NCBI GenBank assembly: GCA_014860805.1
Contig: JACZJB010000169.1
Coordinates: 1-35,138, forward strand
DNA length: 35,138 bases
Direction of reading: 5' to 3'
From: Anaerolineales bacterium
GTDB taxonomy: Bacteria > Chloroflexota > Anaerolineae > Anaerolineales > Villigracilaceae
Below, piece after piece: positions 34,961-35,138 of this stretch (position 1 is its first letter; every line of letters begins with the position of its first letter). The notes beneath the pieces were generated by a model. The model saw nothing but the letters and a program-made list of their open reading frames with translations, made no database searches and was not told the origin of the DNA. The position numbers and the translations under genes are program-made.

Positions 34961-35047
34961 GTCATTGCGAGGGCGTTCTTGCTCTTCGCCCGAAGCAATC
35001 TCCATACCAATTATGGGATTGCTTCGCCCTATCGGGCTCGCAATGAC
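34961..35047. repeat. 87-bp palindromic repeat element (REP/MITE-like)
   Basis: Ends are GTCATTGCGAG and CTCGCAATGAC, perfect 11-bp inverted repeats. Inside are GAAGCAATC and GATTGCTTC, a second inverted pair around a central ACCAATTAT spacer. The whole folds as a long nested hairpin. A partial relative lies at 6537-6573. No coding capacity. Confidence 0.8.
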
Positions 35048-35049
35048 AC

Positions 35050-35085
35050 AATAAAAAAAGTCCCGAACCTGTTCGGTTTCGGGAC
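35050..35085 (-). terminator. Terminator for a minus-strand gene beyond the right edge
   Basis: AGTCCCGAA and TTCGGGACT (9-bp arms) around CCTGTTCGGT; on the minus strand the hairpin is followed by TTTTTTTAT. It therefore ends transcription arriving from the right edge, upstream of the alaS promoter. Confidence 0.75.
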
Positions 35086-35107
35086 TGGGTTTCCTTTCGG
35101 TTCCGTC

Positions 35108-35137
35108 TCAAGCCGTGGCAGGTGTACAGGTCGCGCA
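35108..35137 (-). CDS. Possible C-terminal codons of a gene beyond the right edge
   Basis: One minus-strand frame reads CATCTPATA then TGA, ending about 20 bases before the terminator above. Only nine codons are visible, so frame and identity are uncertain; the terminator could also belong to an RNA gene. Confidence 0.25.
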   Translation of the reverse strand, partial: CATCTPATA

Positions 35138-35138
35138 T

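Noticed and set aside
34961-35047. Insertion sequence
   Set aside because: Terminal inverted repeats are present, but there is no transposase gene and the element is only 87 bp, so it is called a palindromic repeat.
35050-35138. T-box riboswitch upstream of alaS
   Set aside because: A hairpin with GTCCC/GGGAC arms and a U-run lies upstream, but the conserved T-box sequence (GGTGGNACCGCG type) is missing, and the terminator is separated from alaS by the repeat and by alaS's own promoter.

Overview
The window looks like a piece of a Chloroflexota chromosome, most likely class Anaerolineae. This is inferred from gene content and style: roughly half G+C, many lipoproteins, a YdbC/PC4 protein, a membrane-fused spermidine-synthase-like protein beside a DUF1461 protein, and dispersed TCATTGCGA/GAAGCAATC palindromic repeats. 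No rRNA, tRNA, CRISPR array, phage or IS element is visible, and most of the sequence is housekeeping plus ordinary metabolic genes. I do not see a clear new multi-gene system; the most unusual items are regulatory or repeat structures and a few odd proteins.

Layout. (1) 1-6074: the tail of an unidentified plus-strand gene with its terminator, then a minus-strand cluster read from right to left: a C-terminally anchored surface protein, pth, mfd and a duplicated-module lipoprotein. (2) 6074-8195, plus: a Roadblock/LC7 protein, a strong terminator, and CTP synthase pyrG. (3) 8266-9274: a stand-alone TIR-domain protein (minus) divergent from a small PC4/YdbC-like protein (plus). (4) 9393-11634, plus: a membrane/spermidine-synthase fusion and a DUF1461 membrane protein. 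(5) 11698-17199, plus: a tight run of fabG, Asp23-family, nusB, tatA/B-like and tatC, then a large multidomain lipoprotein. (6) 17312-19888: a membrane-anchored penicillin-acylase-family Ntn hydrolase ending in a strong bidirectional terminator.

(7) 19967-24974, minus: mnmA, an S9 peptidase, a small membrane protein, a DUF368 protein and a DedA protein. The last two belong to the two families known as undecaprenyl-phosphate translocases and lie 17 bp apart. (8) 25060-32109, plus: a YtcJ-like amidohydrolase, peptide-type ABC permeases B and C, a family 5 solute-binding lipoprotein and a cytoplasmic GH13 alpha-glucosidase. No ATPase genes accompany the transporter, and three different inverted repeats punctuate this block. 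(9) 32143-35138, minus: alaS, convergent with GH13 across a shared terminator. An 87-bp palindromic repeat lies behind the alaS promoter, followed by a minus-strand terminator for something beyond the right edge.

Functionally the window mixes translation and RNA upkeep (pth, mnmA, alaS, nusB), repair (mfd), nucleotide and lipid synthesis (pyrG, fabG), protein export (tat), lipid-carrier recycling (DUF368, DedA), and uptake or breakdown of peptides and saccharides. No stretch longer than about 220 bases lacks a gene.
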